Both the position numbers and the translations under genes were made by a program. Below the pieces are notes generated by a model. It saw only the letters and a program-made list of their open reading frames with translations, searched no databases and had not been told where the DNA came from. Shown in pieces: positions 24,001-35,620 of a stretch of DNA of 64,000 nt. Origin of the DNA: CBCOTE01 sp965112965. Lineage in GTDB: Bacteria; Desulfobacterota; Desulfovibrionia; Desulfovibrionales; Desulfovibrionaceae. The stretch's first letter is position 1. Every line of letters begins with the position of its first letter. The DNA is taken from assembly GCA_965112965.1 (NCBI GenBank), contig CBCOTE010000005.1:27769-91768 (forward strand), written 5' to 3'.

Positions 24001-26520
24001 ACAATAAAATCAGCCAGATCTCTCTACTTCTGGAACTCCTAGACAACTGCACCTTCTAGGACGTAGCCTTAGCCACACAGGAGATAGTTGGTAATACTAT
24101 ATCCCTGAAATCAAACAACTATATCCCAAGTTTAAAATTAGACCAGAACGCCAGGGCCAGTGCTCGGAGACTACGTAATCCAAATCGCAACGCATCTAGA
24201 CAATTACGATTACGAAAATAAACGCATCTACTATATGGACCTATATCACTCCCACCACGATGACCCCCTACAAAGTATTTCTGTACTATTTACTTCTCTG
24301 TTCCGACTGCCGGCATTCGGTGCCCATTTGAGCTACCGACTAAATTAGCTTACTCAACAACTAATGAGCTTTATCAGAGCCTATACCCGAGAACATGGAA
24401 ATATGTCATCGACACTCGGCTAGTCTTAGGTCTAACGCACAACTAGATTGCTTCCACCCGTTTTCTAGATACATGAAAATTTTGCCACAAATATGCTATT
24501 TTGCGACCGCTACCTGCTCAGCCAACTAGTGAACCACCGCAGACGGACTTGGAAAATATTTATCCTGCGCTAGGATATCCTTGATTATTATTGAAAATAT
24601 CAATCATGACAGCGAAACGCGTGGCAGTCATCAATGTGCCCCCCCCCGGCGGCTAGTCCTCAAAGCTATTGTCCGATACCATCGACCTACGTATAAACTT
24701 CTGCTGTCTTATTGGATCCAGCCAGCCTAGCGCTCAACTTTGAACGTAGCCGACCCTAAGCAACACCCAAAATAGCCAAGGTCTGGATCTGATAAAATTA
24801 GACGCGTTGGTCATCAAGAAAACTGAACCTTACTACTTCCCATACGTATTTGAATATATATGGAAATATTACGCTTTTTAACTATGCCCAAGGATTTTCC
24901 AGCCTTTTCCGTCCTCTGCAACCACCCTACAGGTCATTATCCGTCTCTCCTATGTTGTGGTGTGAAACTACGCACCGGCAATATTCCCTTGCTAACCACA
25001 TGGCTACTGAGAATATAGAGGAAGGCCATGGCCTTTGTAAAACGTTATAAATTGACGATTCTTAAGCCCATATACTCCACTAAAGCCCAGGTATAATCAT
25101 GATATAAACAGGTATAAAACCCAATACGACTTGGAAACCTTCCGTTATTAATCTGGCCCACTATGCTCAGACTCTCTTAAGGCTGGACTTCACCTACTTA
25201 TTACAAAATCTAGATGTACCACTAGTCTTCGAAGTTTCGGCTTCCAAGATCTACTATGGGGCTACGACATCGACGCCACCACACTTTTGCCGAGCATGTA
25301 CTATAACGCCTAGAATGACCCCTGCAACTAATTGCCTCTCTGTAGATGCCAGCCAAATATCTACACCGTCAGTATAGCTATAGCCCAGCGCCAAGCCTAT
25401 GTACACCACCGCCCCCAAACAAACTCCCGATCACACCCCCCCCATATCTGCTATTCGACCTTGCCAGATACCGCCTACGTGTCGCCTCGAATTCCCCTGA
25501 CTCTTATGGAGATCTTGGCCTATTACTATGCTGAATATCTAGTCTATCCAAAAAAACTTCCAATAACCCCTCTACACGCCCTAATCCATATACTGGAGGA
25601 TAATCCCTGAACCAGGCCGCCTAGGGATTCATACTCACTTCTTAGTTCCCTGGCCCAAACAGGCCCTTAATTTTGGTTAAAAAGCATTAAGAACGAATAT
25701 GTCAGTCGCTCGTATATAGATGGTACGCAAATAACGTACCGTCATGGTCTTTTGTTAGGAGATGAAATATATAACACTATCAGTCCATGCCGAAACTACC
25801 TGAACCAGACGATTATTCATATCAGTTAGTTGCAATATTGAATGGCTAGTGGTTTAGGGGAGGGGACGCTCCTATTTAACAGGACGACCACAAGTTGACC
25901 TTTAACCAGAGCTATAGACTTCATAAGCAATAACCAGCTCATAGTTCATCAGGTCAGACCCCCCGAAGACCATCGAAATCCAAATATAACCCAACCAGAA
26001 AGAATCAAATCGACCATACATTAAATGATAAATATCCCTTGGTCAATCTCAGCACTATCATTTATACACCCAGTCTGACCGGATTGCTCCTTCAGACTGA
26101 ACGTAGCGTCTCTGGCTATTTAACTCATGGCGCCCTATGACGGTTGGAGCACATATACGACATGACCATCGATGCCTATTGCGGTCCAGTTGGGCCGCCT
26201 CCGGTGCAGCCCGATTAAAAGACCTAATGCCCCTCGACTGGAAATGAACCACCACCTATTGCACCAGAACTTGATAGGCCTGTCCCGGCAACGGAACCTG
26301 CTGGCAAATTATTGGAAGCCCATAATCCTGTTCTGCGACCCAGTCTCACCACCATTAATCAAAATAGCAGCCGATTAAGTCTAAAGACAACTAACTGGCC
26401 TGGCCCTACTAGCCCGCTACCCAAGCTATATTCTCATTGACTAAGTCAATTTTTACCGTCACGGCCCAACACACCATACTATAGGGCTGTTAACAGCATT
26501 TTCTTCAAAGAAGAACTACA
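21091..26520. other. Longest decayed tract (5.4 kb)
   Basis: No gene can be named. Partly open fragments exist. At about 23270-23520 (+) a frame with only three or four stops reads EEDVADNLYFMVLKV and later CDNYIDSLKSVIEAAF. At 22231-22428 (+) 65 codons are open. At about 26090-26380 (+), just before the CofD-like gene, an almost open frame reads RLEHIYDMTIDAYCGPVG. That last piece could belong to a partner gene of the CofD-like protein, but I cannot match it. Runs of C8-C9 occur at 21173, 24637 and 25436. Confidence 0.45.
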
Positions 26521-27720
26521 ATGCCTTACCTAACCTTATCTCACACAGTAAAGTTACCAGATCCGATGAAGCTAGAACGCTTCCGACGCGCACCAAAACT
26601 AGGGCCGCGTCTACTCTTCTTCAGCGGCGGTACAGCCCTGCGTGAACTCTCCCAAGAACTAGTGCATTACACGCACCGCTCAATCCACATCATAACCCCT
26701 TTCGACTCCGGGGGAAGTTCAGCCCGACTACGAGAGGCCTTCGGCATGCCCGCGGTGGGAGATATACGCAACCGGCTCATGGCCCTAGCCGACTGTAGTC
26801 TGGCAGGTAACTCGGAAATTCTAGAATTATTCAGCTACCGCTTCCCCAAAGACGAGACTCCCAAGGCGTTATGGAGTCGCCTGGCACGACTGCTCTCAGG
26901 TAAGGACCGACGCATGGCCCGAGTTCCCTACTACATACGCCACATCGTACAGCAGTATCTAGAGTTCCTGGCCGAAGATCTGCCTTCTGGATTCGACCTA
27001 CGAAACGCTAGTGTAGGCAACTTTATCTTAGCCAGCGGGTACTGTAGTTTCAAACGGCGGTTGGACCCAGCAATCTACTTTTTTGCTAAACTAGTGGAAA
27101 CGCAGGGCATAGTTCGGCCGGTGCTAGAAAACAACCTGTACCTGGGGGCAGAGCTAGAAGACGACAACATAATCCTAGGGCAACATCGATTGACTGGCAA
27201 AGGCACAGCGCCCATTGGCCAGAGTATCCGACGTCTATTCTTGTCCAAAAGCCTAAATAAACAGGAACCAACCGTACCAGCTATCCCGAAAAGGCTAGCC
27301 AATCTCATTGGCGGCGCAGATCTGATTTGTTATCCGCCCGGGAGCTTTTGGACTAGCATAATAGCGAACCTCCTTCCGGCCGGGGTAGGCCAAGCAGTAG
27401 CTATGACAAACTGTCCCAAAATTTACGTGCCCAATAGCGCCCCTGATCCTGAGCAGGTAGCGATGACTCTATCCAAAAGTGTGAACATACTGCTAGCGAC
27501 CTTACGAGCGGATTGCAACGTAGATGTGCCCACCGAACAACTACTCAATGTGGTATTAATTGACGGTGAGCATGCGACCTCGCTGCGGCCGGAGCCAGCA
27601 GAAATAGACTGGCTGGCTAAACAAGGTATCACAGTAGTAGACCTACCCCTCAGCTCCCAACCTCGCGCGCCCTGGATAGATGGCCGGCGACTGGCCAAGG
27701 CACTATTGTCGATAGTATAA
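26521..27720 (+). CDS. CofD-related protein (2-phospho-L-lactate transferase-like)
   Basis: This 399-aa protein belongs to the CofD/YvcK fold. FFSGGTALREL (about residues 33-43) is the glycine-rich nucleotide loop, ITPFDSGGSSARLREAFG (about 57-74) the diagnostic D-x-GGSS segment, and PAVGDIRNRLMALAD (about 76-90) the GDIRN motif. True CofD builds coenzyme F420, and YvcK regulates carbon use. The length and the divergent C-terminal half resemble a third subgroup found in Desulfovibrio-type genomes, the CofD-related member of the 'GAK system', usually near an ATP-grasp enzyme and of unknown function. No intact ATP-grasp gene is present in this window. Decayed DNA lies on both sides, yet the gene is intact, so it is probably under selection. 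Confidence 0.78.
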   Translation: MPYLTLSHTVKLPDPMKLERFRRAPKLGPRLLFFSGGTALRELSQELVHYTHRSIHIITPFDSGGSSARLREAFGMPAVGDIRNRLMALADCSLAGNSEILELFSYRFPKDETPKALWSRLARLLSGKDRRMARVPYYIRHIVQQYLEFLAEDLPSGFDLRNASVGNFILASGYCSFKRRLDPAIYFFAKLVETQGIVRPVLENNLYLGAELEDDNIILGQHRLTGKGTAPIGQSIRRLFLSKSLNKQEPTVPAIPKRLANLIGGADLICYPPGSFWTSIIANLLPAGVGQAVAMTNCPKIYVPNSAPDPEQVAMTLSKSVNILLATLRADCNVDVPTEQLLNVVLIDGEHATSLRPEPAEIDWLAKQGITVVDLPLSSQPRAPWIDGRRLAKALLSIV

Positions 27721-27751
27721 AGGCCTGCCCGCAGGAACAAAGTATAGCTAG

Positions 27752-27773
27752 CCGGTGGCCTATGGCCACCCGG
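27752..27773. repeat. GC-rich hairpin after the CofD-like gene
   Basis: CCGGTGGCC pairs with GGCCACC(C)GG across a 3-base loop TAT, with one bulged C. It lies 32 bases after the stop codon. AACAAAAAA follows instead of a T-run, so it is not a textbook intrinsic terminator, although its place suggests it may protect or end the transcript. Confidence 0.45.
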
Positions 27774-28556
27774 TAACAAAAAATCCGTATTTTATGACTC
27801 CCCACCGATGAGTCCTTTAAGGATTGTTTCGTGTTCAACCCAATAGATGAGCTCTAAGACGTACGAGTCGAGTATAAAAAATGGATATTTAATATAATAC
27901 TTAAATTAAAACTAAAACGGCTGGCTTCATCCGACTCAACGTCGCCGCTGTAGCACTACCAGCCCGCCATACGGGACACGGGCCACGTGACCACGGTCTG
28001 CTGCTCCACAAAGCCACATTGATTATCCAAAAGTCCGGAATAGGTCTCTATCCAGACGTTCTACGGCCGGATGCCGCTCAGAAACACCTCGCACTCCGCT
28101 TACATAGAGCCACCCACATAGATGTATTCTGTAAAAATTGGATTTGATGTCCTTGATATACAGCTGCTTCCATTTTTTTGTTTATGATATCCATACTTCA
28201 AACTACTAATTCCCGCGCCGGCAATAATTGTCCTGCATAAGCCATAGATAGGCCTAATATACCGGAATATATTTAATTCTGTATACTCCTCATATGTTCC
28301 TCTGCCATACAATGAAAGTTGAACTTCGGCACTAGTCCCTTACGCACCTGCTTTTATCTAGCCCACTGGCATCAGTTAAATCGCCATGACCCCAATCATA
28401 GACCCCCCCAAAAAAAACTACCCCGTTCTCCATGATGTTGTGCAGGACCTAGTTCCCAATAAAAATCTTGATAGAGATAGCTTATATCTTCCTCACCCAT
28501 ACCCACAACCCAGCCCATACGGTTGCCTAGTTTAAGCTATCCGCCCATCAGTCGCC

Positions 28557-28581
28557 CAGTGTGCTCAGATTGAGCACACTG
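28557..28581. repeat. Perfect 11-bp inverted repeat, 3-base loop
   Basis: CAGTGTGCTCA and TGAGCACACTG pair perfectly around GAT. No T-run or neighbouring gene explains it. A palindrome of this size could occur by chance once in a window of this length. Confidence 0.4.
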
Positions 28582-30232
28582 TTAACCATGGTTTTCATGC
28601 GCCAGTACCAAAACTTGCAAAAGTTTACCACGACGTATTCTGTCACACTTCGCAGCCTTGAGGCATGTACTAGGCAATATCCATGTTGTAATTCTAAAAA
28701 AAATCATACTGCAGATGCGATCTAAAGCGCCTTGTGCCGCACGTCTTTAGTTTAGAGCTAGTATATAGATGAAAATAAATGTAGTCGACCAGGCTCACAG
28801 TCGTTCATGGATACGCCACAACTCGATGCCAGAGGATAGTATCAGCCAGACCACAGACGCACTTACAGTCCTGATCGTCCTACAAATTGCTGTCCAGCCA
28901 ATAACCATAGAGTAAGGCCATATCAAAGACCACACAAATAAGGAATATACAAGCCACTAATGATAATCTTAAAGTATACATCCTCCAACGGGTACTACAG
29001 CCAAATATGCTTACGTATGGCCCCGAAAAAACGTGGCCGTACAGTTTTACTCACCCCATTAGAAAAAACATGAAAACCACAAGACCAGCACGATCATATA
29101 GAAGGGCTCCTTATAGTACTACTAATCATTCCGGCCCAAAGTCAAAAAGACCTTAAAAATTAAAATTATATCCTTAGGAATAGCCCTTAAGTAGTACTTT
29201 GTGAAACCTGGCAGGAAACAATCTTTACCCGTAGATACTATAAATATTAATATTAAAGGTACATGCTGACGCAGCTAGCTTTATGGCCGTCTCAGAGGAC
29301 ATCCTGTCATAAACAGCCGGATATATTCTAGCCTAGTAAAGGCTGAATAGTCATCGTTCAGGGCAAGACATTAGACAAAGGTCATAAAACGTGCAGTACC
29401 TTTATGTCACCGATGCCTAGTAGAATCTCCTACCATAACCACATCTCAATGCCACTGCTATAAATCAGGGTAGTAATCTATTTTAAGTACAGCGGGCTGT
29501 ACCGTGTTGGTGCCAATTAGACAAAATCCAAATACGCTATACCTTTGGTTTTTCTAGACTTGAACGACCAGGATTTATTCTTGGAGATCCAAAAAAAGCA
29601 ATCACCAAGTTATCCGAGACGTCTCAGTGCAGCCAGATACTGACCGATTTTAGTTGGTCAATGACCAGAATGTCTAAATCGCCGACGAAATAGACAAGGT
29701 CTGATGGATACCGTATTCTAGGCTAAAATAAGCCGCTACCAATCTACCAGCTTGACATTAAAAAAAAGAAAGTGATGGAAGCCTTGGAGTACAAATAGGC
29801 CTTGAGGCTCTGACGTGCCTATTTAATCCGCTCCAGGTAGAACTGATTGTAAGTCAAACCCTGGAGACTCTTCTGAGGTCCCTGACACAAGACGAAGACA
29901 GATTACCCCTCCCCGCCATAGCCGCTAGTTAATATATACGAAGAATTGCGTGATATCATCGTTCCTTAAAAAAATAGCAATATGGGCTAAATTCTATAAT
30001 AAATCCAGCTTGATCGATAACCTAGAGATGATGACATAGCCGTGTAATGGATACATCAAAAAACTCTTTTATAAGAAAAAAACGCCTGCATCTTTGTCGG
30101 ATAGTAGTAAATTGTATCAAATTAAATAATCTTAATTATTTCAAAATGTTAATTTCAAAAAGTCATTGACGTCATAGCCCTGCTTCACTACTAACAAGGG
30201 CTAGCCATACCTTACCTGACCAGGAGCTAGCC

Positions 30233-30766
30233 ATGTCCAAGACTTACGAAACTTCTTACCTCGATAAGGCATACCAAAACCCCTACGGCTTCCTCGAAAT
30301 CGTGGTCAAAGTACGCTTCTTGAGAGATGCAATGAATCCTTACCATCTAACACCTGAAGAGCATACTCTGGGATACGCTACACCAGACAGCGCTGGCGTT
30401 GACCTCAAGGCCTGTATAGTAGAACAGACGGAAATCCCAGCCAACAGCCGGCTAGCCATACCCACAGGCATTGCGGTTGAATCCCTGACTCCAGGTGTAG
30501 TCGGCTTAGTATTTTCTCGTTCTGGCCTAGGCACAAAAGAAGGACTAGTAGTCAGCCAAGGGGTTGGAGTCATTGATCCGGACTACCGCGGCGAAATTAT
30601 TGTCTCTCTGCTCAATATTTCGGCTGAGCCACATACAGTGCAACACGGTCAGCGCATCGCCCAGCTCGTATTCTTACCCTTCTTCCGAGCGCTGCTTCTG
30701 CCCGCGGAAAAACTTTCATTCACGACCCGTGATATCGGTGGCTTCGGCCATACCGGCACCAAGTGA
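30233..30766 (+). CDS. dut: dUTP diphosphatase
   Basis: Hydrolyses dUTP to dUMP and pyrophosphate, keeping uracil out of DNA and supplying thymidylate synthesis. All five trimeric-dUTPase motifs are present in the 177-aa product: SAGVDLKA (1), FSRSGLGTKEGL (2), GVGVIDPDYRGEI (3), GQRIAQLVF (4) and the C-terminal GGFGHTG arm (5). The N-terminus is about 25 residues longer than usual; AGGAG 6 bases before this ATG supports the start. It lies 56 bases before argD in the same direction, and the two are probably cotranscribed. Confidence 0.96.
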   Translation: MSKTYETSYLDKAYQNPYGFLEIVVKVRFLRDAMNPYHLTPEEHTLGYATPDSAGVDLKACIVEQTEIPANSRLAIPTGIAVESLTPGVVGLVFSRSGLGTKEGLVVSQGVGVIDPDYRGEIIVSLLNISAEPHTVQHGQRIAQLVFLPFFRALLLPAEKLSFTTRDIGGFGHTGTK

Positions 30767-30822
30767 TCTCCTAATACGTTCTACAAACTCAGCCCCACCC
30801 CATAACTATAGGGAAATATCTT

Positions 30823-32025
30823 ATGTCCCGCTTCGAGGCTCTCAAGGCACGGGAAAACCAAGCCGTCTGCAACACCTACAGCCGCTATCCTCTGGCCGTA
30901 TCACGTGCTTCAGGCTGCCGTCTCTACGATCTAGATGGCCGTGAATATGTAGACCTGCTAGCAGGCATCGCCGTAGCCAACCTCGGCCACTGTAGGCCCG
31001 AACTGGCACAGATAATGGTCGAACAAGCGCTTAAACTTGTGCACGTATCCAATTTTTTTTACCAAGAAGAGCAGATAGCGCTGGCCGAGATGCTCAAGGC
31101 TACCTGCCACGCAGACAAAGTATTTTTTTGCAACTCTGGGTCTGAAGCCAATGAGGCCGCGATCAAGCTAGCCCGCAGGTACATGCAGATCGTGCGCGGT
31201 CGGCAGGCATATGAAATTATCACTCTGGAAAACTCCTTCCACGGCCGCACTTTAGCAATGGTTGCAGCCACAGGTCAGGCTAAAATAAAAGAGGGCTTCG
31301 CCCCTCTGCCTAAAGGCTTCGTCACCGTACCCTGGGATAACCTGGACGCTATGGCAGCAGCTATCAACCCCAGAACTGCCGGAATACTTGTAGAGATGGT
31401 CCAGGGTGAAGGCGGAGTTCGGCCCATGACATCCGAATATGCTCATGGTCTAGCTGCCCTATGCAAAGAACGTGATGTGCTTCTCGTCGTGGACGAAATC
31501 CAAACAGGCCTAGGCCGATGTGGCCGTTTCTGGGCTTTCCAGCACTACGACATAAAACCAGATATCTTCACTACGGCCAAAGGCCTGGCTAACGGCCTGC
31601 CTATAGGTGCCATGCTGGCCACGGATGAGGCAGCTCGCGGCTTTACCCCTGGCAGCCACGCTACCACTTTCGGCGGCGGCAGCTTACTGGCGGTTATAGC
31701 GGCCAAGACTGTAGAGCTGCTGATGACCGATGACTTGCCTAGCCGAGCCGCTGAACTAGGCCGCTGGGCACAAGTCCGCTTTGCACGCATCCAGGCTGCC
31801 TTCCCAGATAAGGTAGTCCAGATACGCGGATTGGGTTTACTACTGGGCATTGAATTGGCATACCCAGGCCATACAATCTGTTCGGCCCTACTGAAACACG
31901 GCTTTATATGCAACCTGACCCAAGAGCGAGTGCTTCGACTGTTGCCGCCATTGACCATCCCCAAAACTGATCTGGAAGCTTTTGCCGCCACCTTGGAGTT
32001 CCTTCTAGCTATTACGAGCTCATAA
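30823..32025 (+). CDS. argD: Acetylornithine aminotransferase
   Basis: A 400-aa class III, PLP-dependent aminotransferase. Motifs: GIAVANLGHCRPEL (about 48-61), CNSGSEANEAAIKLARR (103-119, phosphate-binding), DEIQTGLGR (224-232, the Asp that contacts the PLP ring), and TTAKGLANGLPIGAM with the Schiff-base lysine K253. ArgD converts N-acetylglutamate semialdehyde to N-acetylornithine in arginine synthesis and may also act as succinyldiaminopimelate transaminase in lysine and peptidoglycan synthesis. Length is normal. It sits directly after dut. Other omega-aminotransferases share these motifs, but the N-terminal half fits ArgD best. Confidence 0.9.
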   Translation: MSRFEALKARENQAVCNTYSRYPLAVSRASGCRLYDLDGREYVDLLAGIAVANLGHCRPELAQIMVEQALKLVHVSNFFYQEEQIALAEMLKATCHADKVFFCNSGSEANEAAIKLARRYMQIVRGRQAYEIITLENSFHGRTLAMVAATGQAKIKEGFAPLPKGFVTVPWDNLDAMAAAINPRTAGILVEMVQGEGGVRPMTSEYAHGLAALCKERDVLLVVDEIQTGLGRCGRFWAFQHYDIKPDIFTTAKGLANGLPIGAMLATDEAARGFTPGSHATTFGGGSLLAVIAAKTVELLMTDDLPSRAAELGRWAQVRFARIQAAFPDKVVQIRGLGLLLGIELAYPGHTICSALLKHGFICNLTQERVLRLLPPLTIPKTDLEAFAATLEFLLAITSS

Positions 32026-35000
32026 GACACATCAGACCTTAAGTAGTTTGACTAAATCAACCTTTGACAATCGACCGACACGCACATAAATGAAATCCGG
32101 AAAAAAATAATTATCAGTAGAATAATAACGATAGGAGTAGACGGATATTGCCCTTCCAAGAATGGCACATTGAGATATGAAGAATCAGATATTTTGTCGA
32201 ATTAGTGGTAGTCAAGCTTTAAATTAGCGTGATGTCTTCATGATGTCCATTCAACCGGCAGATATTTAGTGATATGATGGTTTATGAAAAACGTTAGTTA
32301 CATGTTCACCAACTCCATAGATGACGCCAAAGATTTAAAGGTTTATCAGATATCAGGGCATACATAAACTAAGCCACGACTTCTCCCAGATCGTACTCGA
32401 TCTCCCTGCCGACAAAATCACCATTAACTTCATTGCTTGATCTACTCTAATCTTTTGAAAGCTATTACTGAAAAACCCGGATTTTTATATTTTATCAGAC
32501 AAAGATCCTGAAGACTAGAGCCGACTCTTTGCTTGAAAAGCCACGGATGTCTCGAAGATTCTTTTACCTTAATTATTCCCGGGCCATAGCCTGGCCCAGA
32601 CCCATAGGCTATACTAACCGAATATCGCCACATATTCTGACAGCCTCGCGTTCCGGCGAATGTTACAAGTTATATTGTCATACCCGCTATACTTACCGCC
32701 CTAGGACAGCCAAAAAAAAATAGACTATTGAATCAAAATTTTCATGAAAAAAACGTACATTATCAAATCCATATTTAAATTTTACGATGTTCAGAAACGA
32801 TTTAATAATTTTTTCACATGCTAAGGGCATGAACTAACACGTAGATGAAGGGCTCTATGTCGGCCATGCGGCCTATCTGGTTCGAGCGATAGTATCTATA
32901 TTGTTTGAAGACAAAAAAATATCCTAGGATATAACTATAAATGACCTACGCACTGAGATTAAAATTGTATGTCAGCAGTTAAACTTCCTCAGCCTGCCGT
33001 TCTCAAAATAACACTAATATGGCCCAGCATAAATATAATAGGTAAAATTTAAAAATCTAGTAGCTGGGTCATGGCCTACAAGCGCCTGGCCAAACTCTCA
33101 GGCAACCAGCACAACTGGTAGTCATCCGCGCCTGACAGCCATTAGGCCCAAACTATACCCTTTAACTGGCCCACCAAGATCCTGGATCCAAAAGATGATC
33201 AAATATGCTAAGCCTCATGAGAAATTTTATCCAGGACGATATAGCCATGCTCTGAACGATACGTAAAGAATAACTTCGTCCGAATTGGTTAGGGCAGGTG
33301 ATATTCGTGGACCGTTGGGAGGTCCTATGGGTAGCCTAGATCGACGAATTCTTCCTAGCTCCAGACACAAACAAACCAGACTATTTCTTAAAAAATTCTA
33401 TAATATAAATCTTAGATGCAAGTCATTACCGTATACAGAAAAAAAATCGCATCCAGTACCTATCGATGAACACTAATGGGACGCAACCAAACCAATGACA
33501 AGAAGGAGTTGGAATACATAAAAAAACTTATGTCATGCCTGCTAATAAACTTCATGTTTGTATAAACAATCAGGTCATGGCAGACAAAATCTAAAACATT
33601 AAAATAATAGAAAGCTCATATGCGACGTAAAAAGCTCTGTGATCCTTTTCTGCTACATCAACAAAAAGACAAAAATGATTCAATATAATACGTAAAAAAC
33701 TATGGCTAGTAAACTAGGAGTAAGTCTATGAATCAAGCCAGTAATCTCTGCCGCACATATCCCCACCCATCTAGAGCTCGGCGGATATAACTCACCGCTA
33801 CCATGAAAAACATATGAAAATGTAATGATATTATAGGCTTATCAGCCATCTACATCATAGATAATTCGAAAACTCTTAGTCACAAAAGCAGCAATATAAA
33901 GAACGCAATATATCTAAAAAAACAATAAAGCTGATATAATAAGTGCTCTACTATAAAATATTCCCCCTCGAAGGCTACACTTAACCTTTTCTAACACTCA
34001 AACAAAGCAATACCAAGGCTATGGCTACAGACCCGCCCTACCATTTGTCCATCCCAAAAAAAAACTCCAATAAAAACTCAAGGCATGATAATCGTAGACG
34101 TTTTTCGTATCGTATAAACCTTATACCATGAGCATGCTCATAAAACGACAACAGGATTACTCAACGGTGTGAGCTGAACCTCGCAGACCTATAGAGGCAG
34201 CAGTGAATATCAGAAGACCTTGCGACAATTGGCTCGACAAGAGCATCAAGTGCTATTTGCCCCTGGAATACAAAAAAATAATCTAGCCTTAGCCACGATC
34301 TGGACCTAACGACGTCATATCGTATATGACTATACCAACATAAAAACGAAGCACATGGCCATACCTACACTCCATTTTTTGCACTTGAACTACCCAGAAC
34401 CATCCAAAAAAATCTTAGCAAACAGTCTCCATAGCCTACAATTATAACCAAAAATTCTCAATTCTAGCAGGATATTATCCTGGCCCTAAAGATAGCTATG
34501 GTCTCCATTATCCTAAAAAGACTTATTCTTCAGCACAGCTATCTACGCGCTTAAATCTTCTATGGCCAGCCAAAGTTCTGAAATAGTGCAGCCTGACCTA
34601 AGCCGAGTTTTTTTTACATGGACCATGGCTATCTTAATGTATACCGCGCTCTTTATCATCGAGGAACTACATCTGATATTTTCGCCACTACTAAGAACTA
34701 GCTGAAGTTCTCGCTGACATACAACCTATTACTATAAGGCCGCGACCTATATTGCCCTACTCAGACCTTCCACGCCGTCATATCGCTATATGTCACAGCT
34801 GCCCACTATATAAAGCTCCTCGCTTAATCATAACCCTCGGGAGCCTAAAACTCAACAATATGGCGTAGTAGATCAAATCCTACACCTTCTACAGCTTCTT
34901 AAGTCTTGTCCATCTTTACACCTATCTTAATCTCCTTCGTCATCACTTTATATATAAATACTCCATGTGTAATATCACAGACTTAAGCATAATGAGAAAC

Positions 35001-35100
35001 ATAATATTTTTTTGCCATCGTTCTAAAAGAACTTCGGCTATTCTTCTCATCACGCCCTATTGGCAAGGTACGATATCGTCCTAACTACGCCACTGGCTAC
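32026..35100. other. Decayed tract upstream of an ABC permease remnant
   Basis: No intact gene. A ribosome-binding-like AGGAG with ATG occurs at 33716-33730 but the frame closes after 19 codons. A plus-strand frame at about 34128-34285 is open but for one stop (MSMLIKRQQDYSTV, then IEAAVNIRRPCDNWLDKS), family unknown. A hydrophobic segment near 34617-34700 (TWTMAILMYTALFII) may be the start of the permease described next. A binding-protein gene would be expected here. Confidence 0.45.
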
Positions 35101-35620
35101 GAGCGATATTTTCTTTATATTCTGGTTGAAATTCAACGACCCAACACCACAAAACAAATACTATTGGTTCAAATAGTTAGCCATCGTCTGTATCGAGAGC
35201 ATCCACAATACTCAGTTACCCATGCTCATCATTCTGGTCCTATCCATATTTTTTTCGACTATATCCTGCTCGAAATCATTGGATCAATCATTTCCTGTAT
35301 AATCCTCCACCGATATCTAAACTGACGAAATCGTATACTTAATCGTGTTCACTTTGCTAAAATAACCGGAGGCTATCTATAACACTAGGCTCAGTCAGAT
35401 CCAAACTATAATTTTAATGATACTGTCCTAGGCCCTACACAATATGGCCTTTCCTTTGTCAACTAATTTATCACAGCCAGCGACACCTCCCTAGCCTCTG
35501 TTATCGACATACCTAAACTGACTCAAGGAACATCCCAAATCAACAACTAAGAACTCGCCGCGCCAACTAAAATCTTCTTTATTGTCATAATCAAATACTA
35601 AGAGTTACAAGGACCCGGAC
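35100..35620 (+). pseudogene. Polar amino-acid ABC transporter permease remnant
   Basis: Members of the HisM/GlnP permease family form the membrane channel for polar amino-acid uptake. Readable pieces, in order: NTQLPMLIILV (about 35203-35235, for the RxTPLLVQxF motif); TDEIVY (about 35321-35340, for the AEIVR motif); EAIYNTRLSQIQTI (about 35373-35414, the EAA loop that contacts the ATPase); and SDTSLASVIDIPKLTQ (35479-35526, for KDTSLASVI-x-PELT), ending IFFIVIIKY near 35600. Stops and frame changes separate the pieces. The last piece is very close to the family, so inactivation may be recent. Confidence 0.9.

Larger units (their letters stand above)
27721..30232. other. Decayed tract, nothing identified
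   Basis: No intact gene. A plus-strand frame near 27925-28125 stays open for about 65 codons (includes GFIRLNVAAVALPAR) without a motif I know. Hairpins at 27752-27773 and 28557-28581 are listed separately. Confidence 0.5.

Noticed and set aside
27752..27773. Intrinsic terminator for the CofD-like gene
   Set aside because: The stem is good but an A-rich stretch, not a T-run, follows it on the plus strand, and no T-run follows on the minus strand. Listed only as a hairpin.
28557..28581. Transposon end or protein-binding palindrome
   Set aside because: No second copy, target duplication or transposase was seen; one such palindrome is expected by chance in a window of this size.
34184..34230. 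A short resemblance to the 16S rRNA segment AGGCAGCAGTG...AATAT
   Set aside because: Only about a dozen bases agree, with gaps, and the flanks do not resemble rRNA. The same bases lie in a partly open protein frame.
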